A DNA stretch of 64,000 bases from Polyangiaceae bacterium (GTDB taxonomy: Bacteria > Myxococcota_A > Polyangia > Polyangiales > Polyangiaceae), in the NCBI GenBank assembly GCA_016712345.1, contig JADJRH010000011.1, positions 682,001 through 746,000 on the forward strand, in the 5' to 3' direction. Below the pieces are notes generated by a model. The model searched no databases. It was not told where the DNA came from and was given only the letters and a program-made list of their open reading frames with translations. Shown in pieces: positions 17,731-26,103 of this stretch. A program made the translations under genes and the position numbers. Position 1 is the stretch's first letter. The number at the start of each line of letters is the position of its first letter.

Positions 17731-17831
17731 TTCCAACACGCGGCTGCAGCGGACGGTCCCCGACGCAGCGCAGAGTGTCATTCTGCCACTCTGCTTGCTC
17801 CCGGGGTTTGCAGCAGAAGCGCACGTTGACA
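17731..17831 (+). other. attC-like recombination site 5
   Basis: Left box TTCCAAC, right core GTTGACA. The arms CGGCTGCAGCGGACGGTCC and GGGGTTTGCAGCAGAAGCG pair imperfectly. The apical part (GCAGAGTGTC...CACTCTGC) matches the site at 13469, showing that the two are relatives. Confidence 0.75.
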
Positions 17832-17891
17832 AACTTGGCTGGCAAACGCACCACCGTTACTTGACGCTATTCACACACGCTGCACGAGACC

Positions 17892-18088
17892 AGGTGGCTG
17901 GTTGTTTTTCTACTGCGCGCCCCGCTGACGCGTCCTCGCTGCGCTTCCGGTGCTCAAATACGCAGCGTATGTTCCGCTCCGGTGACCTTCGCACCGCTTC
18001 GCGCTGCTCGGTGTGCTTCGCGCTTCGCGCTCTCGCAACTCGCTCGGACGCGTGATCGGGGCTGCTCGTGACGAAAAACACCAGCCAC
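17892..18088. mobile_element. palindromic non-autonomous element
   Basis: This 197-bp segment has long imperfect inverted ends: AGGTGGCTGGTTGTTTTTC on the left against GAAAAACACCAGCCACCT on the right, continuing inwards (GCGCCCCGCTGACGCGTCC against GGACGCGTGATCGGGGC). The related sequence at 10040 (GCACGAGACTAGGATTCTGT) lacks it, so the element is an insertion into a copy of that sequence. Half of a related element is inside repeat copy C near 22283. It encodes no protein. Confidence 0.8.
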
Positions 18089-18208
18089 CTAGGATTCTGT
18101 CAGAACTTCATCGATCACAGTCGCCGTCAAGGCCCGATCGAGCCACGTTTCGAGCTGTGATGTGTTGGTGCAGGCGAGGATTTTCTCGCGTGCCTCCGCT
18201 GGAACCGC
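18089..18208 (-). pseudogene. Rpn-like nuclease C-terminal remnant
   Basis: The frame encodes AVPAEAREKILACTNTSQ and LETWLDRALTATVIDEVL, identical to the C-terminus of the Rpn-like protein at 10044. The rest of the gene is missing; the junction with the DUF1524 fragment is near 18210. It is a truncated copy of the cassette that begins after the attC at 9922. Confidence 0.85.
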
Positions 18209-18213
18209 AGGTC

Positions 18214-19128
18214 TATGCGTGTGTCGGTCTTCGGCAAGGCATGAGCAGCGAAGCCGTGCGATTCGCTGCAACGCTTAGGACCAAGGAGGCACCGCGACGC
18301 GTGCTGAGCGATGCGGACGCGGTTGATGTGTTGCGCACGCTTTCCGAGGGAAATGCCAAGAACGCCATCGAATATTCCCAATGGATTGAACGCGTGGCAG
18401 AGGCAGTGGACGCAACGGTCGGCAACCGCAGACGCGAAGCCGTTACGAAAATCGGTCACGCCCGCCTGCTCGCGGTGGCTATAGAGCTGCGAGGTTTCCC
18501 GAAAACCAAACGGCAGGAGTTGTTGGACAAGTGGGAGCGGTTGACATTCCGCATTTTCGGAATGTTCTCTAAGGACGCACGAACGAAGGTCGGGGACTAC
18601 GTGCGGTTGGCTTGGCGCGTCATCGCGGAGAACCTCAAATCGGAAGAGGTTACGACTGCTTTGCACGAACTCGGCGAGGGCTACGACATCGACGATGCGA
18701 TCAAGGAGCTGAGCGATACCGACTGTTATGATCGATGGCAGGAGGAACTCCGTTATTTCTTCTATCGATACGAAGAACACCTCGCTGCGGAATCGGGCCA
18801 AAAGTTTAGTAACGAGCAGTGGGAGCGCATCTGGGAAGCTTCCGCTTCTACATCAATCGAACACATCTGTCCACAGAGCAAAGGCTCACTAAAGCCCAGC
18901 CGGAACAGAATCTTTGTTCACCGCTTGGGCAATCTCGTGCTTTTGAAGCCGGGTCTCAATTCGAAGCTCTCGGACAATAACCCTGCCGACAAGGCTGATG
19001 CCTACCAAAAGACTGGGCTTCTCATCGCGCAAGAAGTTGCAGCGAAGGCGAAGCGCTGGGATCGCGATGCGGTCGAGCAACGCGAGAAACGCTTGCTTGA
19101 GTGGGCCAGGAAAACATGGGGGGACTGA
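18214..19128 (+). pseudogene. GmrSD/DUF1524-type C-terminal fragment
   Basis: The frame gives about 300 residues (first ATG at 18241). The end carries the DUF1524 HNH-like signature: IEHICPQS, then HRLGNLVLL and NSKLSD. DUF1524 is the C-terminal nuclease part of type IV GmrSD-like restriction proteins. The N-terminal DUF262 (ParB-like NTPase) domain is absent and replaced by the Rpn remnant, so the gene is 5'-truncated. A short protein might still be made, but there is no convincing ribosome-binding site at 18241. Confidence 0.75.
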
Positions 19129-19150
19129 ACACCATTCGCATGAAAGAGCC

Positions 19151-19233
19151 CCCCAACCCGCCATTGGAGCTGACACGGAAGTTCGCGGCGCTTCGCTTGC
19201 TCAAGTTCCGTGCAGCTCAATGGCACGTGCAGC
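19151..19233 (+). other. attC-like recombination site 6
   Basis: Left box CCCCAAC. The arms GCCATTGGAGCTGACACGGA and TCCGTGCAGCTCAATGGC pair perfectly except for an unpaired G and A six bases apart. The right core is GTGCAGC, a degenerate GTTRRRY. Confidence 0.8.
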
Positions 19234-19405
19234 AGACAAGGTGAAAAACTGAGCCGCAAGCCCCACGGCCGCCCAGTATGCCGGTGTCGCCACTGCATGC
19301 TGGATATCAGGTTGCGTCGGCAACGTTGTCGTTTTTCCGGTGGACCTGTTGGGTGCGAGACCTGTTCAAAGCGAAATATCCAAACCTGGGCGCCTCGGTA
19401 ACCCT

Positions 19406-20101
19406 ATGACAACCATCACCCGATAGTTTCAATGGCAGCCCACCGGCGCCCCGCAACCACAAACCGTCCGCGCGATTGTCAGCCTTCCCACGCCCCATCC
19501 TTCGCTTGGGTACGAGTGTACGCTTACCATTGAAGGGTTTGATTGGCCCGAACCCCCGCGGCCAGGCTCGTTCTGCCACCCGGAGGCCATGGTCGCCCTG
19601 GCGTCCGCGCTCAACATGGTGCCGCAGGTTATCGAATATCACATCCTACGAGCCGGCGGCGGCCACATCACCCCAACACTGGAGCACCACGACCTTGACC
19701 TCAGAGAAGCAACCCGAACGCTGGAGGTTCTCGCCCCCGGCGCATCCACCCCAACGCCCGTAGAGGTGGAGATCGCTCCCCCATACCAAGAGCCTGACTC
19801 AACTTGGACATGTGTACTCACCATCCGCGGATTGGGCGACAGCCACGTTTCTACCGTGCATCATGCCGACGCCGTTGGAGCCATTCTCGAAGCGCTCTAC
19901 CTCGCGCCACAGGCATTGGCCGAACTTGTTGAGCCGGGCGCCCGTTTGACCTACCGCGGCGGTGAAGACCTCGGATTCCCCATCCAGAACCCGCGGCTCC
20001 GCGGCGCCCGCGCTTTGCGGGCCACCGCCCCCAAACTGCTCGCTCGCAAGCGCTCGCTCGCGGCGGGGGCGGAAATGGCGGCCGGGCTCCTCGGAGGGTA
20101 A
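19406..20101 (+). pseudogene. tandem DUF6968-like protein with early stop codon
   Basis: From ATG 19406 the frame reads MTTITR, then a TAG at 19424-19426, then stays open to 20101. No ATG, GTG or TTG occurs in frame before 19589, which lies inside the first domain. Two similar halves are seen: YECTLTIEGFDWPEPPRPGS and TCVLTIRGLGDSHVSTVHHA, each followed by an A-L-A-L helix, resembling the DUF6968 pattern. Whether the stop is read through is unknown. The function is unknown. Confidence 0.6.
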
Positions 20102-20126
20102 ACGCCAAGGGGTGGATGGTAAAAAG

Positions 20127-20445
20127 GAGGCGGTAAGCTGACGCAAGCGACGGGGTCAGATGCCAAAACGAGGCGGTAGGCTGACGCAAGCGACGGGGTC
20201 AGATGCCAAAATGAGGCGGCACACTGACGCAAGCGACGGGGTCAGATGTCAAAATGAGGCGGTAAGCTGACGCAAGCGACGGGGTTCGATGGTAGAAGAA
20301 AGCGGTACACTGACGCAATCGGCGGGATCAGGTGTCAAAATGAGGCGGTATGCTGACGCAAGCAACGGGGTTCGATGTCAAAAGGAGGTCAAACGCTGAC
20401 GCAATCGACGGCTTGCGCTATCAAAAGGAGGACCGCTGCTGTTGA
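20127..20445. repeat. 43-bp tandem repeat, about 7.5 copies
   Basis: Units begin GAGGCGGTAAGCTGACGCAA and end GGGGTCAGATGCCAAAA. They start at 20127, 20170, 20213 and 20256 and then become more divergent. There are no unique spacers, so this is not a CRISPR array. Confidence 0.9.
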
Positions 20446-20463
20446 AACGGGCACCAATCTAGG

Positions 20464-20820
20464 CGAAGACCTCGGATTCCCCGTCAGATTCGAGTGCAAA
20501 CAAGCCACCTCGTAGCCGTTGGGGCGTTGGGGCGCCTTCTGGTCATGGACTCGCGCGAACCGTCGGCCCCTGTTCCGCGCGGGCTCACGGTGCGGACAGA
20601 ACCTCTCTCGGCCTCCCCAAGCGAAGCCGCATCATCCGCCCAGTACCGCGTGTCAAAAGTCCTGCCGGACTTTTTGCGCCGCTGACGCGGCGCGCTTCGC
20701 ACACGCGGCACTATCTTTGGTCTCGTGGGGCATTCGCCCCACACCCCCCGCGCTTGCGCGCGGCTAGTTCCGCACGAAGGGGTCAATCAGGGCCAAACTT
20801 CTGACGAGCGGAACTAGTCT
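20464..20820. other. gene-free stretch with hairpins
   Basis: It begins with a fragment repeating the end of the DUF6968-like gene (GAAGACCTCGGATTCCCC). It holds a perfect hairpin at 20725-20742 (GTGGGGC, ATTC loop, GCCCCAC) and a 10-bp inverted repeat CTAGTTCCGC at 20764-20773 with its partner at 20808-20817. No gene is recognised on either strand. Confidence 0.55.
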
Positions 20821-20942
20821 ACAACGTCGGTTGTCGCCCGGACGGCGTGCCCAGCATTTCCGCACTCTACGGAAATAAGACTGCCAAAAGGAGCCATTTT
20901 CGACTTTGCCGGCAACGCAGGTCGTGGTAGGAATTTGCTGTC

Positions 20943-21173
20943 ATGATCAACGCCATTCGTGTCCGTACAATCATCGAGTCCGACAGGCTCCAGATTCCCG
21001 AGCTTTCGAAACTCATCGGCCGGCGCGTTGAGATCCTCGTCGTTGAAGACGACGCGGTGACCATCGGTGCCTCGCAAAGCGCCGCCGAGAGCGCCGCGGC
21101 GTTCCACCGAGTCCTTGGAAGCCTTCGCGGCAAGCTTCACGTGCCGGAAGACTTCGACGAACCCCTCCCCTGA
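20943..21173 (+). CDS. VapB-type antitoxin
   Basis: A 76-residue protein starting IRVRTIIESDRLQIPELSKL, with VEILVVED next. This is the usual N-terminus of small antitoxins paired with PIN toxins: a short beta-rich DNA-binding part and an acidic tail (PEDFDEPLP). The VapC remnant begins 30 bp downstream. With a truncated partner the gene is an orphan antitoxin. Confidence 0.75.
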   Translation: MINAIRVRTIIESDRLQIPELSKLIGRRVEILVVEDDAVTIGASQSAAESAAAFHRVLGSLRGKLHVPEDFDEPLP

Positions 21174-21203
21174 CGAGATCCAGCGCGAATTCGAAGGAGA
21201 GGG

Positions 21204-21293
21204 ATGAAACTCCTTCTCGACACCCATGTGCTCCTGTGGCTGCTTCGGCTGAGGCTTGCCCCTGAGAGGCCAGCCCGCCGTGCCCGCCGATGA
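21204..21293 (+). pseudogene. VapC PIN-domain toxin, truncated
   Basis: ATG 21204 follows an AAGGAGAGGG ribosome-binding site. The frame reads MKLLLDTHVLLW, the exact start of VapC PIN nucleases including the first catalytic Asp, then diverges and stops at 21293. The rest of the domain is missing, so no nuclease can be made. Confidence 0.8.
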
Positions 21294-21313
21294 TTGGGGG
21301 CTCCAGCTCCACC

Positions 21314-22132
21314 TCAACGCCGGCCCCAGATCAGCCGACACGCATGAGGGATCTGATATCCACCCGACGGCTGCCGGTAGATCGACAGCGCTTCCAGTAG
21401 ATCGGCCTTCACCTGCTCTTGAGCTTCCGGCGACAGATTCGCCTGCCCGGTGATCATCCCCATCCGATGCACCAGATCCCACGGCTCCTCGAAACTGTTG
21501 AATGTGTACATCCAATCGAACATCTCCGAGCGCACAGCGGCCAAGCCGACATGTTCCAACAACCGCGCTCGAAGCCCGTCTCCCGCCCACTCATTCAGCC
21601 GGTGGAGAGGAGACACATGCCCTTCCGGCAGGTGCTTGGCGAGCACCATTGTTAAGGAGTAGACAAGCGTGTTCCGAGTCATATCATCCCAAACCGCCAA
21701 GCTGAAATGCCCGCCCCTCCGCAGCACCCGCGCAAGTTCACGCGCCGATGCTCGCACATCGCCGAACATCATCACGCCGAACCGCGAGATCACCGCGTCC
21801 ACACTCTCATCACCAAGCGCGAGCGCCTCACTCGACATGACCTCGAAGCGCGCATTGCCCAGCGCCTCCCCCGCCACCTTGCTCCGCGCCACCTCGATCA
21901 TCGCGGGAGCGCTGTCCACCCCGAGCACATGCACATCCGGCGACCGCCGGGCCAACGTTAACCCCGGTTCCCCGGTGCCACATGCCACATCGAGCACCTC
22001 CGCACCCGCAGCGAGAGCCGGCAGGTGATCGAGAAGGGCCAGCGTGACCGGGTGCACCTGCGGCAAATACCTGTCGAAGCTCGCAGCCATTCGATTAAAG
22101 TCAGGCATCACCGGGGCAGAAGGTGTGTTCAT
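21314..22132 (-). CDS. class I SAM-dependent methyltransferase
   Basis: A 272-residue protein of the UbiE/Methyltransf_11 type. The SAM-binding loop EVLDVACGTGEPGL, then VLGVDSAPAMIEVAR, and the post-motif LARVLRRGGHFSLAVW are clear. ATG 22132 begins MNTPSAPVMPDFNRMAASFD, a normal start for the family; the frame upstream reads into repeat copy C. It probably methylates a small molecule; the substrate is unknown. It lies on the opposite strand to most of the accessory genes and has no visible partner. Confidence 0.85.
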   Translation of the reverse strand: MNTPSAPVMPDFNRMAASFDRYLPQVHPVTLALLDHLPALAAGAEVLDVACGTGEPGLTLARRSPDVHVLGVDSAPAMIEVARSKVAGEALGNARFEVMSSEALALGDESVDAVISRFGVMMFGDVRASARELARVLRRGGHFSLAVWDDMTRNTLVYSLTMVLAKHLPEGHVSPLHRLNEWAGDGLRARLLEHVGLAAVRSEMFDWMYTFNSFEEPWDLVHRMGMITGQANLSPEAQEQVKADLLEALSIYRQPSGGYQIPHACRLIWGRR

Positions 22133-22199
22133 CCATCCCTTATACCTTGCCCGCCGCCCATCTGCACCCCGATCGTCGTTGGTGCCATCATCTTTTTTT

Positions 22200-22415
22200 G
22201 GGGGGCGCCTTCTACACCCCGTTGCCCAAGTGTACCCCTCGGGCGCGCGAAACCTCCCCCCCTCGTTCGAACCAAAGCCCCAGGTGGCTGGTGTTTTTCT
22301 GCTGCGCGCCCCGTCATTGCAAAAGCGCGGGGGGCGTTGCGGGGGGCGCGAGCCCTCCCGCCCTTGGAAGAAACAGCGATGGATCTCAGGCAAGCCCGAT
22401 CGCTGTGCGACGCGC
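22200..22415 (+). repeat. dispersed 350-bp repeat, copy C (partial)
   Basis: It carries GGGCGCCTTCTACACCCCGT, GCGCGGGGGGCGTTGCGGGG and CTCAGGCAAGCCCGATCGCT. A piece of the palindromic element (AGGTGGCTGGTGTTTTTC) replaces a short segment near 22283. It breaks off before the attC-like end and joins the leader of the next gene. Confidence 0.8.
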
Positions 22416-22455
22416 GGCTGGCCCTTGTTGCCCGTTTGGTGGTAAGGTGGCGCCC

Positions 22456-24138
22456 GTGCCGTCCGGTGAATCCGTCGTGAAGTTTATTCCCGCCATTGGT
22501 GAGTCCGACTTTCGCAAGCTTCGAGAGCTTGGAGCCGGCTACATCGACAAGACCGACTTCATTCGCGAAGTGCTCAGCGATATGAGCGCGGTCCTGCTTT
22601 TTCCACGCCCAAGGCGGTTCGGCAAAACACTCAACGTGTCTGCGCTGGGTTACTTCCTTCGAAAAAGTGAAGAAGATCTGACACACCTTTTCGAAGGGCT
22701 GAATGTGGCGCGCGACTCCAAGGCGATGGCGCACTTTCAGAAGTATCCAACGGTGTTTTTAACCTTCAAAGATGTCAAAGCATCGTCGTTCGCTGCCGCT
22801 CTCACGGGCATTCGTGAGCAGATTGTGGAGGCGTATGTCGAACATCGCTCCCTGTTGGATGGTGGCACGCTCGATCCGACAACAGCTCGGCGGTTTCAGC
22901 GTGTGCTCGACGGTGAAGTGTCGGCGGACGAACTCCAATATTCTCTCAAGTGGCTGTCAAAGGCCCTTTTCGAGCGTCATAAGAAGGGCGTCGTGATTCT
23001 GATTGATGAATACGACACACCCATTCAATCCGGCTACCTCAACGGGTTTTTCGACGAGATCGTTCTGTTCTTTCGCAACTTCCTGTCCGCCGCCCTCAAA
23101 GACAACAATGCCCTCTTCAAAGGTGTATTGACGGGGATCCTGCGCGTCTCAAAAGAAAACATGTTCTCGGGGCTCAACAACATTGAGGTGTACTCCATTT
23201 TGAGCCCCCAGTACGCAACTGCGTTTGGGTTTACTGAAGAAGAAGTGGCAGGCATTGTTGACCCTGACCGTCTCGAAGAAGTCAGATCGTGGTATAATGG
23301 GTACCTCTTCGGCGGTCAGGTGATCTATAATCCCTGGTCCATTCTCAACTACGTCAAAAAAGGAACACTCGCACCCTATTGGGTCAACACCAGCTCCAAC
23401 GAGCTGATTGAGCGCCTTGCGACCCAGCACGGAATGGGCCTTTCGGCGATGTCCGCCGCGCTTCTCAATGGGGAGACAATTGATATTCCCATTGACGACA
23501 ACGTGGTGCTTCGGGATATCGAGCGACAACCCGACGCGCTGTGGAACTTTTTGCTCTTTTCAGGGTACCTGAAACTGGTCGAACTCCGTTCCGACGACAT
23601 GGGTGACATGAGGGGAAAGCTCACCATCCCCAACATTGAGGTGCGCAATGTGTATCGCACAATGTTTCGCCATTGGTTGGAGAGGGCCGCGCCCAAACCG
23701 GACATGCTTGACGATCTTGTACAAGCGCTGCTGAATGGCAATGCGCCCAAGGTCCAGAAGCTTGTTGAGCGCATCCTGCTCACGGTCATTTCGTTTCAGG
23801 ATCCGGCGGGCAAAGAGCCTGAAAAGCTCTATCACGGCCTTGTTCTCGGGCTCTTGGTGTACTTGGAGGCCCACTACGAGGTGCGGTCAAACCGTGAGTC
23901 CGGGTATGGTCGAGCCGACGTGTTGATGCGGCCCAAGACACCGGGAAAGCCCGGCGTGGTGATGGAATTGAAAGTGCGGGACGACGACGAAACGCCGGAA
24001 GAAGTGCTCGCGGACGCGGCCAAGCAGATACGTGATCGCCGGTATGCGGCGGAACTGGAGCATGCCGGGGCGTCGCCCGTGCGCGAATATGCCATGGCGT
24101 TTGATGGCGAACAGGTGTGGGTCAAACTGCTTGAGTAG
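22456..24138 (+). CDS. AAA-ATPase-like / PD-(D/E)XK (DUF1703) protein, copy 1
   Basis: A 560-residue protein. A P-loop (FPRPRRFGKTLNVSAL, about 45-60) and Walker B (VVILIDEYDTPI, about 178-189) fit the AAA-ATPase_like family. The C-terminus carries the PDDEXK_9 nuclease core: GYGRADVLM, VVMELKV, then a Q-I-R helix. GTG 22456 is chosen because AAGGTGG lies six bases upstream and the conserved PSGESVVKFIP begins there. Such proteins are abundant in some Bacteria and are thought to be mobile or defence nucleases. A mosaic second copy follows at 24403. Confidence 0.88.
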   Translation: MPSGESVVKFIPAIGESDFRKLRELGAGYIDKTDFIREVLSDMSAVLLFPRPRRFGKTLNVSALGYFLRKSEEDLTHLFEGLNVARDSKAMAHFQKYPTVFLTFKDVKASSFAAALTGIREQIVEAYVEHRSLLDGGTLDPTTARRFQRVLDGEVSADELQYSLKWLSKALFERHKKGVVILIDEYDTPIQSGYLNGFFDEIVLFFRNFLSAALKDNNALFKGVLTGILRVSKENMFSGLNNIEVYSILSPQYATAFGFTEEEVAGIVDPDRLEEVRSWYNGYLFGGQVIYNPWSILNYVKKGTLAPYWVNTSSNELIERLATQHGMGLSAMSAALLNGETIDIPIDDNVVLRDIERQPDALWNFLLFSGYLKLVELRSDDMGDMRGKLTIPNIEVRNVYRTMFRHWLERAAPKPDMLDDLVQALLNGNAPKVQKLVERILLTVISFQDPAGKEPEKLYHGLVLGLLVYLEAHYEVRSNRESGYGRADVLMRPKTPGKPGVVMELKVRDDDETPEEVLADAAKQIRDRRYAAELEHAGASPVREYAMAFDGEQVWVKLLE

Positions 24139-24198
24139 GGAAGGGAGCCGACTGGCACCTCCGACAACTCCAAACCTTCGTTGTGTTTCTGGCCTCCG

Positions 24199-24260
24199 GT
24201 CAGAATTAGAATTCTGACAGGGAGGTTCGAACACCCGCCGGTCAGAGTTGGAATTCTGAC
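24199..24260. promoter_or_regulatory. pair of 20-bp palindromes
   Basis: GTCAGAATTAGAATTCTGAC (24199-24218) and GTCAGAGTTGGAATTCTGAC (24241-24260), flanked by CCG/CGG, lie 42 bp apart between the two tandem nuclease genes. They may be operators or transcript ends; there is no T-run, so a simple terminator is unlikely. Confidence 0.4.
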
Positions 24261-24402
24261 CGGAAGGCGTCAGGTTCCGGCGCATAGAGAAAGATCCATG
24301 CCGGCCGATTGGGCGGATTGTCAGCGCGTAAGTGGCTGATTTTTGGTGGAGAGCGCTCGCGCGGCTGGCCCTTGTTGCCCGTTTAGTGGTAAGGTGGCGC
24401 CC

Positions 24403-26082
24403 GTGCCGTCCGGTGAATCGCCCGTGAAGTTTATTCCCGCCATTGGTGAGTCCGACTTTCGCAAGCTTCGAGAGCTTGGAGCCGGCTACATCGACAAGAC
24501 CGACTTCATTCGCGAAGTGCTCAGCGATATGAGCGCGGTTCTGCTTTTTCCACGCCCAAGGCGGTTCGGCAAAACACTCAACGTGTCTGCGCTGGGTTAC
24601 TTCCTTCGAAAAAGTGACGAAGATCTGACACACCTTTTCGAAGGGCTGAATGTGGCGCGCGACTCCAAGGCGATGGCGCACTTTCAGAAGTATCCAACGG
24701 TGTTTTTAACCTTCAAAGACGTGAAGAAGGATACGTTCGCGGACGCTCTCAAGGCCATTCAATCGCGCATTGTGGAGGCGTATCGGGAGCATCGGTATTT
24801 GCTGGAGCGTCCGACCTTGGACCGTACCATGGCAAGGCGGCTCGAAAGCGTGCTCCACGGCACGCCATCCCAGCAAGAGCTGGAGGACTCTTTGTGGATC
24901 TTGACCACGGCGCTTTTCGAGCATCACGGCAAGCGCGTTGTCATTCTCATTGATGAATACGACACACCCATTCAATCCGGTTACCTCAACGGGTTTTTCG
25001 ACGAGATCGTTCTGTTCTTTCGCAACTTCATGTCGGCGGCGCTCAAAGACAACAATGCCCTCTTCAAAGGTGTATTGACGGGGATCCTGCGCGTCTCAAA
25101 AGAAAACATGTTCTCGGGCCTCAACAACATTGAGGTGTACTCCATTTTGAGCCCCCCGTACGCAACTGCGTTTGGGTTTACTGAAGAAGAAGTGGCAGGC
25201 ATTGTTGACCCTGACCGTCTCGAAGAAGTCAGGTCGTGGTATAATGGGTACCTCTTCGGCGGTCAGGTGATCTATAATCCCTGGTCCATTCTCAATTTCG
25301 TCAAAAAAGGGACGCTCGCGCCCTATTGGGTCAACACCAGCTCCAACGAGCCGATTGAGCGCCTTGCGACCCAGCACGGAATGGGCCTTTCGGCGATGTC
25401 GGCCGCGCTGCTCAATGGGGAGACAATTGATATTCCCATCGACGACAACGTGGTGCTTCGCGATATCGAGCGACAACCCGACGCCCTGTGGAACTTTTTG
25501 CTCTTTTCAGGGTACCTGAAACTGGCTTTTTTGGTCTTGCATGAAGGCCGTTATACCGGCGCTTTGTGCATCCCCAACAAAGAAATTCAGATCGTCTACA
25601 AAGACATGTTTCGCCATTGGCTTGAGAAGGCCGCACCGAAACGCGACATGCTTGACGATCTTGTACAAGCGCTGCTGAATGGCAATGCGCCCAAGGTCCA
25701 GAAGCTTGTTGAACGCATCTTGCTCACGGTCATTTCGTTTCAGGATCCGGCGGGGAAAGAGCCTGAAAAACTCCATCACGGCCTTGTTCTCGGGCTCTTG
25801 GTGTACTTGGAGGCCCACTACGAGGTGCGGTCAAACCGTGAGTCTGGGTATGGTCGAGCCGACGTGTTGATGCGGCCCAAGACACCGGGAAAGCCCGGCG
25901 TGGTGATGGAATTGAAAGTGCGGGACGACGACGAAACGCCGGAAGAAGTGCTCGCGGACGCGGCCAAGCAGATACGCGATCGCAGGTATGCGGTAGAATT
26001 GGAGCAGGCCGGCGCGTCGCCCGTGCGCGAGTATGCCATGGCGTTTGATGGCAAACAGGTGTGGGTCAAACTGCTTGAGTAG
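24403..26082 (+). CDS. AAA-ATPase-like / PD-(D/E)XK (DUF1703) protein, copy 2
   Basis: 559 residues, with the same start context and domains as the gene at 22456 (PRRFGKT P-loop, VVILIDEYDTP, RADVLM and VVMELKV). Long stretches are nearly identical to copy 1 at the DNA level. Two blocks differ strongly: residues about 105-175 (KDTFADALKAIQSRIVEAY) and about 370-405 (LVLHEGRYTGALCIPNKEIQ). That is a mosaic pattern expected from gene conversion between diverged copies. It converges on the WD40 gene 21 bp downstream. Confidence 0.88.
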   Translation: MPSGESPVKFIPAIGESDFRKLRELGAGYIDKTDFIREVLSDMSAVLLFPRPRRFGKTLNVSALGYFLRKSDEDLTHLFEGLNVARDSKAMAHFQKYPTVFLTFKDVKKDTFADALKAIQSRIVEAYREHRYLLERPTLDRTMARRLESVLHGTPSQQELEDSLWILTTALFEHHGKRVVILIDEYDTPIQSGYLNGFFDEIVLFFRNFMSAALKDNNALFKGVLTGILRVSKENMFSGLNNIEVYSILSPPYATAFGFTEEEVAGIVDPDRLEEVRSWYNGYLFGGQVIYNPWSILNFVKKGTLAPYWVNTSSNEPIERLATQHGMGLSAMSAALLNGETIDIPIDDNVVLRDIERQPDALWNFLLFSGYLKLAFLVLHEGRYTGALCIPNKEIQIVYKDMFRHWLEKAAPKRDMLDDLVQALLNGNAPKVQKLVERILLTVISFQDPAGKEPEKLHHGLVLGLLVYLEAHYEVRSNRESGYGRADVLMRPKTPGKPGVVMELKVRDDDETPEEVLADAAKQIRDRRYAVELEQAGASPVREYAMAFDGKQVWVKLLE

Positions 26083-26103
26083 GGAAGGCGCCGTGCCCGC
26101 CGG

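Noticed and set aside
20127..20445. Possible CRISPR array
   Set aside because: The repeats are contiguous with no unique spacers, the period is 43 bp throughout, and no cas gene is near.
20814..21590. Long minus-strand frame (258 codons)
   Set aside because: It overlaps the VapB gene, the VapC remnant and the end of the methyltransferase gene on an unlikely residue composition; it is a GC-rich shadow frame.
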